Shown here piece after piece: positions 1 to 10,291 of a DNA stretch of 64,000 nt (position 1 is its first letter; the number at the start of each line of letters is the position of its first letter). Below the pieces are notes generated by a model. That model made no database searches. It saw nothing but the letters and a program-made list of their open reading frames with translations, and was not told the DNA's origin. Source of the DNA: Trichobilharzia regenti (Eukaryota > Platyhelminthes > Trematoda > Strigeidida > Schistosomatidae); NCBI GenBank assembly GCA_944472135.2, contig CALYDD020000419.1:29385-93384 (forward strand), read 5' to 3'. The position numbers and the translations under genes were made by a program.

Positions 1-98
1 AGCAAATAATAATACTAATAAATATTAATGGTTATAATGAAGTGAATGTTAACAACAATAGTAATGAGAAGTATGTCTAAATGAGGTTAACGTTTATG

Positions 99-3002
99 TC
101 AGTCAATGAAATGAACATAGCGGGCAGGTTTACAGATCTGCCGCCCACTGCGTGTCTGTACAGGGGGAAGAGTGAAGAGCGGGAGAGTTGGAGTTGCATT
201 GACTTGCTGATTGTTTATTGGTGTCGGCGTTGCTAGTGTTTCATGTTCGCTGTCGGTGTACGCTGGTTTAAGACGGTCGATAGAAACAGTCTCCGGTTTA
301 CCATGTTTGTTCAGCGTGAAGTATTTTTCGGTGCGTTTAAGTACTAGAAAAGGACCTTCATATGGATGTTGTAGACCTTTTCTAATGGCATCGACGCGAA
401 CAAATACAAATTTGCTAGTGAGTAGGTTCTTATTTACTTGAGCTTTCTGAAGTGATTGGCGAGGGGCTACTGGTCTAAGCTGAAGCATATGCTGGGTAAG
501 GCGGTTGGTGAAGTCGGAGATATTTACTTCAGTTGAATCATTAGACGGAACTAACTGACCAGGCAATGTGAGGGTAGTACCATACACAAGTTGAGCTGGT
601 GTACATCCCAAATCTTCTTTTACAGTTGATCGGATACTGAGAAGAACTAATGGTAGGTGTTCACTCCACTTAGATGAGTCAGCTTGTGCCATAAGCGAGC
701 TTTTCAGTTGTCGATGGAAACGTTCCACCAGACCATTCGCTGCAGGATGATAAGCTGTAGTGGAGATATGGTTCACTCCAAGGAGTCTCGTAAACTCTCG
801 AAACAGAGTTGATTGAAATTGAGCTCCTCGGTCTGTTGTAATAGTTGTGGGTACTCCGTAGTTTGACACCCAGCGATCTAAGAAAACCAAAGCGATATTT
901 TCTGCAGATATATCGTTGAGTGGACAAGCAATAGCCCATCGGGTAAATCGATCAATCGCAGTAAGTATATGAGTAAATCCTCTGGATGGCGGTAATGGTC
1001 CAACAACATCTATATGAACGTGTTGAAATCGTTTATCGGGTAAATTGAACTGTTTTGGAGGTGTGACGGTGTGATGATGTACCTTGGATCTTTGACATTG
1101 CAAGCATTGGCGGGCCCATTTCCGAATATCGGAGTTCATCTTGGGCCAAACAAAACGCTCGCTGATCAACTTGACTGTAGCACGCACTCCAGGATGAGAC
1201 AATGAATGTAGATGTTCAAACAAAGTTTTTCGACAACTTAGTGGAACAAAAGGTCTATGAACTCCCGTTGAAACGTCGCAGACGATAGTTGTATCAGACA
1301 GGGGAATAGGTACATCCTGCAACTGTAGGGAGGAGTTTCGTCTACAAGTATGGAGTTCGGCGTCATTTTTCTGCAGCTTGGCAATATTGTCTAAGCTAAT
1401 ATCTATCGAAGATAGGTGATTAACGTCACATCGAGACAAAGAATCGGCTACGATATTAGAATCTCCTTTGATGAACTGGATGTCTGTTGAGAATTGTGAG
1501 ATGTAATCCAGTTGTCTGGCTTCTCTCGGAGAGTGTCTGTCCAACGAAGTGGTGAAAGCATAACAAAGAGGCTTATGGTCGGTTAAGATAGTAAAATGTC
1601 GACCTTGTAGTAAGAAGCTGAAATGTTTCACTGCTAGGTAGATGGCTAACAGTTCTCTGCCAAAGGTACTGTAACGAGTTTGCGCAGGTTCCAACTTTTT
1701 GGAGAAGAAAGCAAGTGGAGTGGTGTCATTATTGAACTTTTGCTGTAAAACTGCTCCCACTGCTACCTGCGATGCATCTGTACATAAAATGAGTGAAGCT
1801 TCTGGGTTGATGTGAGATAACATTACGACGTTGGATAAGGCATCTTTTGCATTATTAAATGCTGCTTTTGCTTCTTCAGACCACTGAAATTTCTTCGAAT
1901 TGCATCTAAGTAGGTCGGTCAGTGGTTGAACTATGGAGGCACATGATGGAATAAAACGTCGGTAGAAGTTGAACATCCCGAGAAAACGTCTAAGTTTCTT
2001 TAAGGAATCAGGTTCGGGAAAGTTCTTAATAGTTTCTATCTTATCTTCGGTAGGTCTGATGCCTTCAGCAGTTATTCGATGTCCTAAAAATTCAATGGAA
2101 GGGGAACCAAAAATACATTTCTTTGGATTGATAACAACTCCAAATTGTTCAAACCTTTGAAATAACAGGCTTAAGTGTTGCATATGTTCTTCCATCGATG
2201 AGCTGGCAATTAAGACATCGTCGATATATACAAAGACAAAATCAAGACCTTGGGTAACTTGGTCCATAAAACGCTGAAATGTTTGAGCAGCATTCTTTAG
2301 TCCGAAAGGCATTCTCAAGAATTCGAATAATCCAAAAGGCGTAATAATTGCTGTTTTTGCAATGTCTTCTGGAGCGACTGGTATTTGATGATATGCCCTG
2401 ACCAAGTCAACTTTGGTAAAAACGGTCTTTCCATGTAAGTTCAAGGAGAAGTCGTGGAGATGAGGTATAGGATAACGATCTGGGACCGTAGCGTTATTCA
2501 AAGCGCGATAATCTCCACATGGTCGCCAGTCATGATTAGTTTTAGGTACCATGTGCAGAGGTGAAGACCATGGGCTGTTAGATGGTCGTATGATACCTAA
2601 CTGCATCATATGTTCGAATTCCGACTTAGCTGCTGCTAGTTTATCGGGTGGTAACCGTCGTGGACGTGCCTTCACAGGTTGTCCTGTTGTGATGATCTTA
2701 TGCGTAACTGTATGAGATATATCTTCAACGTTGTATGATGGTTTAAGGATTTTAGGAAATCGTTTCAATAAAGCAGAGAACATTTCACTCTCCGGCTTTT
2801 CTATACAGATGCTATGAACCGAGTAGTCACATGTAATACCGTGGATCTTGAGTTGGGTGCAATTGTCAACCAGTTTTTTCTTGCTGATATCAACTAACAG
2901 ATTGAAGTGACTTAGGAAGTCTGCACCTAGTATAGCGTGACGTACGTCAGCTACTATGAAGATCCATGTGAAACGTCGGCGTAGTCCTAAATTTAAAATC
3001 AT
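99..3002 (-). CDS. Pol of Gypsy copy 1: protease C-terminus, RT, RNase H, integrase
   Basis: A 967-codon open frame that copies RNA into DNA and integrates it. The first residues are the protease C-terminal part (ILGADFL near 24-30); the ATG at 3002 is internal and simply follows the frameshift. RT spans about 105-340, with catalytic Asp at about 199 (KVDL) and YIDD at 259-262. RNase H covers about 400-525 with CTDAS (D409), GRE (E450) and VADSLS (D520). Integrase has an HHCC zinc domain (H599-x3-H603-x29-C633-x2-C636) and a DDE core at D665, D724 and E760, with 35 residues between the last two. The frame ends near an AT-rich tail. All catalytic residues are present. Confidence 0.9.
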   Translation of the reverse strand: MILNLGLRRRFTWIFIVADVRHAILGADFLSHFNLLVDISKKKLVDNCTQLKIHGITCDYSVHSICIEKPESEMFSALLKRFPKILKPSYNVEDISHTVTHKIITTGQPVKARPRRLPPDKLAAAKSEFEHMMQLGIIRPSNSPWSSPLHMVPKTNHDWRPCGDYRALNNATVPDRYPIPHLHDFSLNLHGKTVFTKVDLVRAYHQIPVAPEDIAKTAIITPFGLFEFLRMPFGLKNAAQTFQRFMDQVTQGLDFVFVYIDDVLIASSSMEEHMQHLSLLFQRFEQFGVVINPKKCIFGSPSIEFLGHRITAEGIRPTEDKIETIKNFPEPDSLKKLRRFLGMFNFYRRFIPSCASIVQPLTDLLRCNSKKFQWSEEAKAAFNNAKDALSNVVMLSHINPEASLILCTDASQVAVGAVLQQKFNNDTTPLAFFSKKLEPAQTRYSTFGRELLAIYLAVKHFSFLLQGRHFTILTDHKPLCYAFTTSLDRHSPREARQLDYISQFSTDIQFIKGDSNIVADSLSRCDVNHLSSIDISLDNIAKLQKNDAELHTCRRNSSLQLQDVPIPLSDTTIVCDVSTGVHRPFVPLSCRKTLFEHLHSLSHPGVRATVKLISERFVWPKMNSDIRKWARQCLQCQRSKVHHHTVTPPKQFNLPDKRFQHVHIDVVGPLPPSRGFTHILTAIDRFTRWAIACPLNDISAENIALVFLDRWVSNYGVPTTITTDRGAQFQSTLFREFTRLLGVNHISTTAYHPAANGLVERFHRQLKSSLMAQADSSKWSEHLPLVLLSIRSTVKEDLGCTPAQLVYGTTLTLPGQLVPSNDSTEVNISDFTNRLTQHMLQLRPVAPRQSLQKAQVNKNLLTSKFVFVRVDAIRKGLQHPYEGPFLVLKRTEKYFTLNKHGKPETVSIDRLKPAYTDSEHETLATPTPINNQQVNATPTLPLFTLPPVQTRSGRQICKPARYVHFID

Positions 3003-3205
3003 TGACTGTTCGCCATACGTCTGTATGTTGGTTTGGTTGGCAGCACAAGTGAAAGTTTTCCAGGTATTTTGGCTGATCGCCTGGATAGTGAGGGGGGAAT
3101 AACACTGACCTCGGCGCCTGTATCTACCAGGAATAATGTGCCGGTAGTCAAATCCCTCACATAGAAAAGGCGACTGGGGTGATTGCCATTAACAGCCGTC
3201 GCCAT
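2999..3205 (-). pseudogene. Aspartic protease of Gypsy copy 1, frameshifted
   Basis: The frame starts at the ATG overlapping the gag stop and encodes the retropepsin active site [16 protein letters not shown], which would cleave the Gag-Pol polyprotein. It is about 68 residues and ends early: after PGKLSL the frame diverges from copy 2, and the expected continuation (the tract around QTYGEQS) is found in the next frame, which then runs into the long pol frame at 3002. A one-base indel near 3045-3060 explains this. Copy 2 is uninterrupted here, so the break is a mutation of this copy, not a programmed site. Confidence 0.8.
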
Positions 3206-4095
3206 TACTGTCTGGCTGGGGAGTTTCCCTGAGATGAGTTACTACTGTTGTACATACACGGTCGAATACACTTCAGGGCATTATGCCCATACCTCCTATG
3301 ATACCAACAAATGTTACGGCTTTGAGACGGTGTTCTAGAACGTCGTCTAGATCTTGATCGCCGTTGCTTGGATACAGTATGTGACTGGTTCCTTTGTGCT
3401 CGAAGCTCGGACACTTCCAGTCGTAAATCTTGCATTTGAGATGTTAACTGGGAAAGTAACCAAAACATTGGTGCGTCCTTCATAGATGTGGAAGGGCTTG
3501 GTGGTACTGCCTCGGTAGACACGCTATTTATGCCATTATTTGATAACACATCCATGATATCGTCTGCCATTTTAGCTAATTCTTCAAGGTCTGTCGTCCT
3601 AGAAGATATTGTTAGGATTTGTTGAACATTTTGTGGTAAACGTTGTAAGAACATCTGACGTAGAATTAACTCATCTACTTTGTGTGACCCAATCAACTGG
3701 CGCATATGTCTAAGTAGTTGAGATGGCTTTTTTGTACCTAGATCACACGAAGTAAGTAGTTGTTGTATGCGTTTCTCATCGGAGAGAGTGGTCCGCTGGA
3801 TGAGTGCAGCTTTTAGTTTGTCATATTGAGAGTCTGTAGGTTTGCTGTCTATGACATCGATAACCTCTCGTAGTACTTCCGTGGGAATTGCTGCTAATAC
3901 GCAACCATACATGGCGATCTGCGACGTAATACCTCGAGCTGCAAACAACTGTTCAATAATTGTGAACCAGACACGTGGTTCAGCCAGATCAAATTGAGGA
4001 AGTCTTAAATCCGGCAAGGCGTTAACAGCAGAGTTCTGTGTCTCTTCGCCTTTATTACCTTCTTCAGCAACAGTGGTACGTTTAGGTGGAGCCAT
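3205..4095 (-). CDS. Gag-like protein of Gypsy copy 1
   Basis: Structural capsid/nucleocapsid protein that packages the element RNA in cytoplasmic particles. The open frame extends to 4128, but I choose the ATG at 4095 (MAPPKR...) because it aligns with the start of the copy 2 gag. The N-terminal half holds a conserved capsid-type region, including an LRHMRQLIG segment shared with copy 2. The C-terminal part has an Arg/Ser-rich stretch followed by CWYHRRYGHNALKCIRPC, a C-x2-H-x9-C-x3-C finger. This CHCC form, rather than the usual CCHC, is characteristic of the CsRn1 clade. Its TAA stop overlaps the next ATG (TAATG), suggesting coupled translation of the downstream protease-pol frame. The frame is intact. 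Confidence 0.85.
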   Translation of the reverse strand: MAPPKRTTVAEEGNKGEETQNSAVNALPDLRLPQFDLAEPRVWFTIIEQLFAARGITSQIAMYGCVLAAIPTEVLREVIDVIDSKPTDSQYDKLKAALIQRTTLSDEKRIQQLLTSCDLGTKKPSQLLRHMRQLIGSHKVDELILRQMFLQRLPQNVQQILTISSRTTDLEELAKMADDIMDVLSNNGINSVSTEAVPPSPSTSMKDAPMFWLLSQLTSQMQDLRLEVSELRAQRNQSHTVSKQRRSRSRRRSRTPSQSRNICWYHRRYGHNALKCIRPCMYNSSNSSQGNSPARQ

Positions 4096-4260
4096 TGTCA
4101 TATAATATGTAAGTATATAGATATACAAAATAGAAAAACTTGTGGTAACAAAAATTAAAGCAGTGCGAGTTTATAAGGACAAAATAGCAACAAAAATGTT
4201 CAAAACGAGGTAACTATCGAAACAAAAAGGTTCGAAAACGGGTTAACCATAAAAAAAGGG

Positions 4261-4278
4261 TTCGAAACGGGCTCACCA
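4261..4278 (-). promoter_or_regulatory. Candidate tRNA primer-binding site of Gypsy copy 1
   Basis: Just inside the LTR the minus strand reads TGGTGAGCCCG. A TGG start is required for pairing with a tRNA CCA end, and CsRn1-clade elements use TGGTGACCCCG (tRNA-Trp). The match covers only about the first eleven bases with one difference, so the primer tRNA is not firmly identified. Confidence 0.4.
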
Positions 4279-4283
4279 ATTAT

Positions 4284-4743
4284 TGTGGTGGACCTTTTCA
4301 CTCTATTAGCTTAGTTACCCAAATTCAAGTAGAAAATAAAATACCAAATGAGTTTAGTTACGGGAAGAATGTATTAAAGTTTGATTACTTGAGTTTACAA
4401 AGGTCCACAGTCCACAATAAACGTAATAGACTCCAGGTGCTGCGGAAAGACTGCTCCAGTAGTAATTCTCCAATGTTAACGTTGCCGGAGGTCGACCAAA
4501 GTACGTAGGAAGAAACTACGGTGCTCCTGCAAAAATCAGAGATAGAAAGCAGGTGATTAGGATTGATCGACGGCAGTTGAGATGGTGGAGAAGACGGAGA
4601 GTCGAAGGCACAGCTGTATATTTATTCAAAACCCGAGGTAAAGTCAAAGTACAGAGTTTCTGGTTAAAACAAAGTGGTGTACAATATGTTCATTATTTAC
4701 ATAGTAGTAAAATTTGGATAAGTTTCTTTTTGAGGACTCCACA
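4284..4743 (-). repeat. 5' LTR of Gypsy copy 1
   Basis: On the minus strand the LTR begins TGTGGAGTCCTC at 4743 and ends CCACCACA at 4284, giving TG...CA ends over about 460 bp. The start resembles the 3' LTR of copy 2 (TGTGGAGTAC at 9316), and both contain a TTGTACAC block shortly inside. An AATAAA followed by TATA-like sequence (minus strand, about 4626-4617) could supply the promoter or poly(A) signal. The exact 3' edge could be a few bases further, since five bases (ATAAT) separate it from the primer site. Confidence 0.6.
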
Positions 4744-4841
4744 TATTCATCTCCTTATTTTTGCTATTTTGTATATTCATTGTGATTTTGTGTGTGGTTT
4801 ATATTTGTATCCTAATTTGCACCAATAACCTCATATTTATA

Positions 4842-5729
4842 ATGTCATCACCTCAGTCCGGTATATCAAACGAGCAGACAACTAATAGCGAGAAAAATGC
4901 CACAATAAATGCCATCACTGATTTTCGTTTACCTCAATACGGTTTCGCAGAACCAAGGATTTGGTTTGCGGTAATTGAGCCGTTGCTAGAAGCACGGGGC
5001 ATTAAGTCCCAGATAGCCAAATATGGTATGGTGCTGGCAGATTTCCCTCCGTCAGTATTGACAGAAATCAGCAATTTCATCGAAGATCCTCCGACGGAAC
5101 ATCAATTTGATAAACTTAAAGCCCTCCTCATACAACGCACCAGTTTGTCGGATGAGAAAAGAATCCAACAATTACTCACAGGCTGTGAACTAGGCCCACG
5201 TAAACCATCCCAGCTGCTCAGGCACATGCGCCAGTTAATCGGACATCATAAAGTAGACGAGGTAGTGCTGAAACAGATGTGGTTGCAACGTTTACCTAGA
5301 AATGTCCAGCAAATTTTAATCATCTCAGGAAAGTCGTATGACTTAGACCAACTAAGTGACATGGCAGATAGTATTATGGATGTTTTATCTGATAACACCA
5401 TAAGTCACATAGCGTCTGATAGTGCCACACCGTGTCATTCCACACCCACGGCAGACACACCGATACTCGCCGCCATTGCAGACTTAGCGACAAGGATTGA
5501 CAAGTTGGAAACTAATAGGTCTGATCGACGAGTCCGGAGGCTGAGTTCACAAAGAAGGTCACTATCACGACGACGATCCTTCTCACGACAGCGTTCTCAC
5601 ACGTCTTCTCGGGATAGTAATATGTGCTGGTATCACTGGAAGTTTGGACGTCATGCCCTGAAATGTGTAAAACCGTGCAGCTTTAGCGAAGCCAACCAGG
5701 CTCAGGGAAACGCCTCAGCCAGACAGTGA
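4842..5729 (+). CDS. Gag-like protein of Gypsy copy 2
   Basis: Capsid/nucleocapsid protein of 295 residues. The open frame extends upstream to 4761, but the ATG at 4842 (MSSPQSG) matches the copy 1 start and the upstream codons look like AT-rich leader. The capsid-like region has [15 protein letters not shown] and [10 protein letters not shown], followed by an Arg/Ser-rich basic stretch and the finger [18 protein letters not shown] (C-x2-H-x9-C-x3-C). The stop codon TGA at 5727-5729 overlaps the pol ATG at 5729-5731 (TGATG). This frame is intact although pol is broken. Confidence 0.85.
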   Translation: MSSPQSGISNEQTTNSEKNATINAITDFRLPQYGFAEPRIWFAVIEPLLEARGIKSQIAKYGMVLADFPPSVLTEISNFIEDPPTEHQFDKLKALLIQRTSLSDEKRIQQLLTGCELGPRKPSQLLRHMRQLIGHHKVDEVVLKQMWLQRLPRNVQQILIISGKSYDLDQLSDMADSIMDVLSDNTISHIASDSATPCHSTPTADTPILAAIADLATRIDKLETNRSDRRVRRLSSQRRSLSRRRSFSRQRSHTSSRDSNMCWYHWKFGRHALKCVKPCSFSEANQAQGNASARQ

Positions 5730-7015
5730 TGGCGACAGCTGTTACTGGCAAGCAAACAAGTCGCCTCTTCTATGTGAAGGACAAAACTTCAGACACTTTA
5801 TTCCTGGTAGACACGGGAGCAGAAGTTAGCGTGATCCCTCCTTCACTATCCAGGCGATCTACACGGACACCCGGAAAACTGTCTCTCCGGGCAGCTAACC
5901 ACACAAGCATACAGACGTATGGAGAGCAATCCCTCATACTGGATCTAGGTTTACGTCGGCGTTTCACATGGATTTTCATAGTAGCCGACGTCGGTCACGC
6001 CATCCTCGGAGCGGATTTCTTGAGTAATTTCAACCTGTTAGTTGACGTCAACAATAAAAAACTGATTGATAACAACACCCAACTAAAGATCCATGGAGTT
6101 ATCTCCAACTATTCTGTCTATAATATCAGTATTGAAAGACCAGCGGATTTCCCTTTTTCCGCCCTACTTCATCGTTTCCCTAAAATTCTTAAGCCGTCGT
6201 ACAACGTCGAGGACGTCCCTCATACAGTCACTCACAAGAGAGTTACTACGGGTCAACCAGTTCGTGCTCGTCCTCGTAGATTACCCCCGGACAAATTAGC
6301 AGCAGCCAAGGCAGAATTTGAACACATGATGCAGCTCGGCATCATCAGACCCTCCAATAGTCCTTGGTCTTCGCCCTTACACATGGTGCCTAAAGCTGAT
6401 CATGATTGGAGGCCATGTGGGGATTACCGACACTTAAACAATGCCACAGTTCCCGACCGTTATCCTATTCCCCATCTTCATGATTTCTCCCTGACATTAC
6501 ACGGAAAAACCATATTTTCTAAAGTAGACTTGGTCAGGGCCTATCACCAAATACCAGTTGCCCAAGAGGATATCGAAAAAACGGCCATCATCACACCTTT
6601 CGGTTTGTTCGAATTTCTCCGCATGCCATTTGGCCTAAAGAACGCCGCACAATCCTTCCAACGGTTCATGGATCAGGTCACACAAGGTTTGGACTTTGTA
6701 TTTGTATATATCGATGACGTTTTAATTGCTAGCTCGTCGCCCGAAGGACATACTGCTCATCTCACCATCTTATTTCAACGATTTGAGCAATATGGAGTCG
6801 TCATTAACCCCAAAAAGTGCATATTCGGTGTCTCCTCAATACAGTTTCTGGGACACCACATAACCGCGAATGGTATTACGCCCACGGAGGAAAAGATAGA
6901 GTCCATCAAAAACTTCCCCGAACCAGATTCACTCAAGAAGGTCAGACGTTTTTTGGGGATGTTTAATTTCTATCGGCGTTTCATCCTTCGTGTGCCTCCA
7001 TCGTCCAGCCGTTAA
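5729..7015 (+). pseudogene. Pol part 1 of Gypsy copy 2: protease and RT, ends at a frameshift
   Basis: The ATG at 5729 overlaps the gag stop. Protease with active-site D28-T-G30 is followed by the flap region and ILGADFL, then RT with [10 protein letters not shown] and YIDDVLIAS. After the RT thumb ([10 protein letters not shown]) the frame changes: compared with copy 1 one base is missing near 6990, and the codons that follow read out of frame to a stop at 7015. The correct downstream sequence continues in another frame, so a single-base loss has split one polyprotein. The protease here is uninterrupted, unlike copy 1. Confidence 0.87.
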
Positions 7016-7017
7016 CC

Positions 7018-8625
7018 GACCTCCTTAAAAATGATCCTAAAAAGTTTCAGTGGTCAGCTCAAGCACACGAATCTTTTTGCAACGCAAAAGACGCCTTATC
7101 CAAAGTCACTATGCTATCCCATATCAACCCCGAAGCATCGCTTATTTTGTGCACAGATGCCTCCCAAGTAGCTGTAGGCGCAGTATTACAACAAAAGATG
7201 AAGGGTGAAGTCACCCCACTCGCATTCTTTTCTAAGAAGTTGGAACCGGCTCAGACACGATACAGCACTTTTGGGAGAGAATTGTTGGCCATATATCTTG
7301 CAGTGAAGCATTTCAGTTACTTACTACAGGGCCGGCATTTCACTATTTTTACTGACCACAAGCCCCTGTGTCATGCTTTCACTACTTCACTCGATAAACA
7401 CTCCCCTAGAGAAGCCAGACAGCTGGATTATATCTCCCAATTTTCAACCGACATCCAGTACATCAAAGGGGATGCGAACGTGGTAGCCGATTCTCTTTCA
7501 AGAAGCGACATTAACCAGCTTCAAACTTCGGTAGACATCAGTCTTGATCGTATGGCTCAATTACAAAGAGATGACGTTGAACTCCAAACCTGCCGCAGAA
7601 ACTCTTCTTTACAGCTCAAAGATGTGCCTATCCCCTTATCAGATGCAACCATAGTCTGCGATGTATCTACCGGCACTAATCGTCCATTTGTCCCTCTCAG
7701 TTGCCGAAAAGCATTGTTCGAACATTTACATTCGCTTTCTCACCCTGGAGTACGCGCCACGGTCAGACTGATCAGCGAACGCTTCGTGTGGCCTAAAATG
7801 AACTCTGACATTCGGAGATGGGCACGAGAATGTCTCCAATGCCAATGCTCCAAAGTACACCGCCACACTATTACAACCCCGAAGACGTTTGAATTACTCG
7901 AAAGGAGATTTCAGCATATCCATATAGATATCGTGGGACCATTGCCAACATCAAGAGGATATACACATATCCTAACAGCGATTGATAGATTTACTCGTTG
8001 GGCTATTGCATGCCCCTTAAACGACATATCTGCTGAAAATGTTGCTTTGGTTTTTCTCGACCGCTGGGTGTCAAACTACGGTGTACCAACTACTATTACA
8101 TCCGACCGAGGTCCTCAATTCCAATCGACACTGTTTCGCGAACTGACGAGACTCCTCGGAGTGAAACATATCTCCACAACAGCCTATCGTCCTGCAGCGA
8201 ATGGTCTGTTGGAAAGATGCCGCAGACAACTGAAAAGCTCCCTGATGGCGCAGAATGATACATCTAAGTGGAGTGAATACTTACCTTTGATTTTACTTGG
8301 TATCCGATCTACTATCAAAGAAGACTTAGGATGTACACCGGCTCAACTTGTCTATGGCACCAACCTAACCTTGCCTGGACAGCTAGTCTCCTCAGCCGAT
8401 TCCACAGACGTGAACATTGCCGACTTCACCAACCGATTAACTAGACAAATGCTTCAACTTCAACCAACAGCACCTCGACAATCTCCCGACGAGATCAGAT
8501 CAACAAACATCTACAAACTTGCAACTTCGTCTTCATTCGAGTCGACGCCATCAGAAAAGGATTGCAACCTCCATACGAAGGACCTTTTCAAGTTATTAAA
8601 CGTTCAGACAAACACTTTACAGTGA
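7018..8625 (+). pseudogene. Pol part 2 of Gypsy copy 2: RNase H and integrase
   Basis: Continuation of pol after the frameshift near 6990. RNase H motifs are [22 protein letters not shown] and VADSLS. The integrase zinc domain is present (HSLSHPG..., CLQCQ), and the core keeps HIDIVGPLP and TSDRGPQF. Near the catalytic Glu the usual [15 protein letters not shown] appears here as AYRPAANGLLERCRR, so the Glu survives but flanking residues that are conserved in copy 1 are changed. A second frameshift, between about 8480 and 8525, sends the frame out of register; the last roughly 45 codons before the stop at 8625 are not genuine pol sequence. Confidence 0.85.
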
Positions 8626-8837
8626 ACAAGAATGGAAAACGAGAGACTATTTCCATTGATCGAATCAAACCCGCATACACAGACAACGACTTTGAATCTA
8701 CATCGGCAACTGCACAATCAAATAATCAAACATCCGATTCCACTCCATCGGCACCAAGTCTTATCCTCCCTCCATATCAAACACGTAGTGGTCGGCAAAT
8801 CAGTAAACCGGCCCGCTACGTTCATTTTGAGGACTAA
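8526..8837 (+). pseudogene. Pol part 3 of Gypsy copy 2: integrase C-terminal tail
   Basis: After the second frameshift the frame resumes with [13 protein letters not shown] and PPYEGPFQVIKRSDKHF, which align with the copy 1 C-terminus, and ends ARYVHFED followed by TAA at 8835-8837. This region corresponds to the integrase C-terminal domain of Gypsy elements (the GPF-type small barrel). It has no start codon of its own and would be made only if the polyprotein were in frame. Confidence 0.8.
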
Positions 8838-9302
8838 TAAAAAAAATATATAATTACAAATTATTATTATCTTTTTCGTTTAGACATTATTATCATGACC
8901 GTTAGTATTTCGTCGTAAACTTTGATGTTACTATCACTATTATTTATTTATATGTACCTCACCTACAAAACAGGTATTGTCCTATTCAGAAACTATTGAT
9001 CTTTATTCCATATTTTTTTGATGTTTTCTTTCCCCTCCTTAATTACTGTGTATTTACATATTTTCCTTTATACATTAAAAATCTATGTTCAGGGTTAGCG
9101 CAAATTTAAGTGAAATGACTTTCTATTTCAATTTTTATTGCTGAACTCATTGTATATGCTTTCAGACTTTACATGATTCACATACCTTCTCGCGTTTATG
9201 CATGTTGTAATATATCCCTATTTTTATCCAAAAATTGTTATTACAATTATTATTTACTTCACAGTTTTACTTATCATTTTCCGGTTGTCTCTCCGGACCT
9301 CT
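8838..9302 (+). other. 3' untranslated region of Gypsy copy 2
   Basis: An AT-rich stretch between the pol stop and the polypurine tract. I see no envelope-like or other open frame, so this element has a gag-pol layout only. Confidence 0.6.
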
Positions 9303-9312
9303 AGGGGGGGAG
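9303..9312 (+). promoter_or_regulatory. Polypurine tract of Gypsy copy 2
   Basis: AGGGGGGGAG lies just before the proposed 3' LTR start at 9316. Such a tract primes plus-strand DNA synthesis in LTR elements. Three bases separate it from the TGTGG start, which is slightly unusual. Confidence 0.6.
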
Positions 9313-9315
9313 CCG

Positions 9316-9796
9316 TGTGGAGTACGTAACAATGTGATTGTACACTTTTTGGTTATTTGTAGAAATTCGAGATATTGTACATAATTTTTGTTTAAAACGC
9401 TTCTTGTTGAAATATACATAACTTCCGAGGACAATTGAAAAATACACTCTGTTGTTGGAGACTTCGTCTTCTCCCTGGTTATTTCTGCTTACTTGCTCAA
9501 CTCACACCGTGTTGTATACTTCAGATTTATTGTAGCAGTCTACTACTCTCAACCGAAGACATTTCTACAACCGGAACACAGCAGCTACAGCAGACGCAAC
9601 CCAAACAATTAACGTACCCGTGGATTATATAAATAATTTGTAGCAGAGGACTTAGACTTTATGTCCAAGTAATCCTTTTTGTTGATATAACTCGTCACTG
9701 CATTTTTGGCAATATATTGTTATTTAACACTCTATTGACTTGGATTATTATTCTTATATTTGTAATGTTAGTGAACTCTAGTATAAGTCTCTTACA
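9316..9796 (+). repeat. 3' LTR of Gypsy copy 2 (right edge approximate)
   Basis: Begins TGTGGAGTAC directly after the polypurine tract, resembling the copy 1 LTR start (TGTGGAGTCC). Both also carry a TTGTACAC block and a GTCTTCTCC block at similar spacing. The end is set at a CTTACA near 9796 by length analogy with the 460-bp copy 1 LTR. There is no second copy in the window to confirm it. Confidence 0.45.
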
Positions 9797-10291
9797 AAAC
9801 TGTAAAAATTCTTGAAAAGAAATTTTTGCCCAAAAATATGTTTGTTTATCAAACAAAAAAGAGGAGAAATGCGTTTACAGATTCACATATATAAATAAGT
9901 AAATAAATATTTTCTAAATTGCACACTATTAGAGGTAGAAAGAACACACAACAAAAGTGAGATAATTCGTCTTTGAACGAAATCATGTGAAAGAAGAAGA
10001 AGAATCATAAAGTGGGTTTAATGCAATACAATTTAAAGTACACTGTCAATACATCACAGAAAAGTTCATACGATTTTATTGTGCCTACAGATTTTAGATT
10101 TCCATTTTTATACAAACAACTGATTGGTCAATTTTCGCGGCGAGTATGCTGGCATGGTCTTCAGTGTTCAATGGGTTCAATGTGAAACAAAAGTGATGTG
10201 ATTTGTTCTTTACTTGATAGGATTGTAAAAACTTAAATTTTTCATCTTAATATTATCATTTTTATTCTCACTATCTTCCGGCGTTAATTTT
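9797..10291. other. Unique AT-rich sequence, includes 3' side of the GPCR gene
   Basis: No element or open frame is recognised. Since the GPCR exon is transcribed leftward and stops at 10292, this stretch probably holds its 3' untranslated region. A TTTATT at 10075 would be an AATAAA on the minus strand. Confidence 0.35.

Larger units (their letters stand above)
1..4743 (-). mobile_element. Ty3/Gypsy LTR retrotransposon copy 1, CsRn1/Boudicca-like; left end outside window
   Basis: Read on the minus strand the order is LTR (4743-4284), primer-site-like sequence, gag, protease, RT, RNase H and integrase, then an AT-rich tail running off the window. Domain order RT-RNaseH-integrase defines Ty3/Gypsy, and the gag CHCC finger is typical of the CsRn1 clade that includes schistosome Boudicca. 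There is no envelope gene. All catalytic motifs are present and the only coding break I see is a one-base frameshift in the protease, so the copy is young or recently degraded. The 3' LTR must lie left of base 1. The right edge abuts the leader of a second, related element in opposite orientation. Confidence 0.88.
4744..9796 (+). mobile_element. Ty3/Gypsy LTR retrotransposon copy 2, same clade; 5' LTR missing from window
   Basis: Order on the plus strand: leader, gag, protease-RT, RNase H-integrase, AT-rich 3' region, polypurine tract, 3' LTR. The proteins closely parallel copy 1 but differ at many positions and the LTRs are diverged, so this is a separate lineage of the same clade. Two frameshifts break pol. 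The leader (4744-4841) shares a GCTATTTTGTA block with the copy 1 leader, but no LTR or primer site precedes it: copy 1 begins immediately. The simplest reading is that copy 1 inserted into the copy 2 leader, leaving the copy 2 5' LTR left of the window. The right end is uncertain. Confidence 0.85.

Noticed and set aside
4553..4828. Small coding frame upstream of gag copy 2
   Set aside because: It lies across the copy 1 LTR in antisense and the junction with copy 2; composition is that of LTR DNA.
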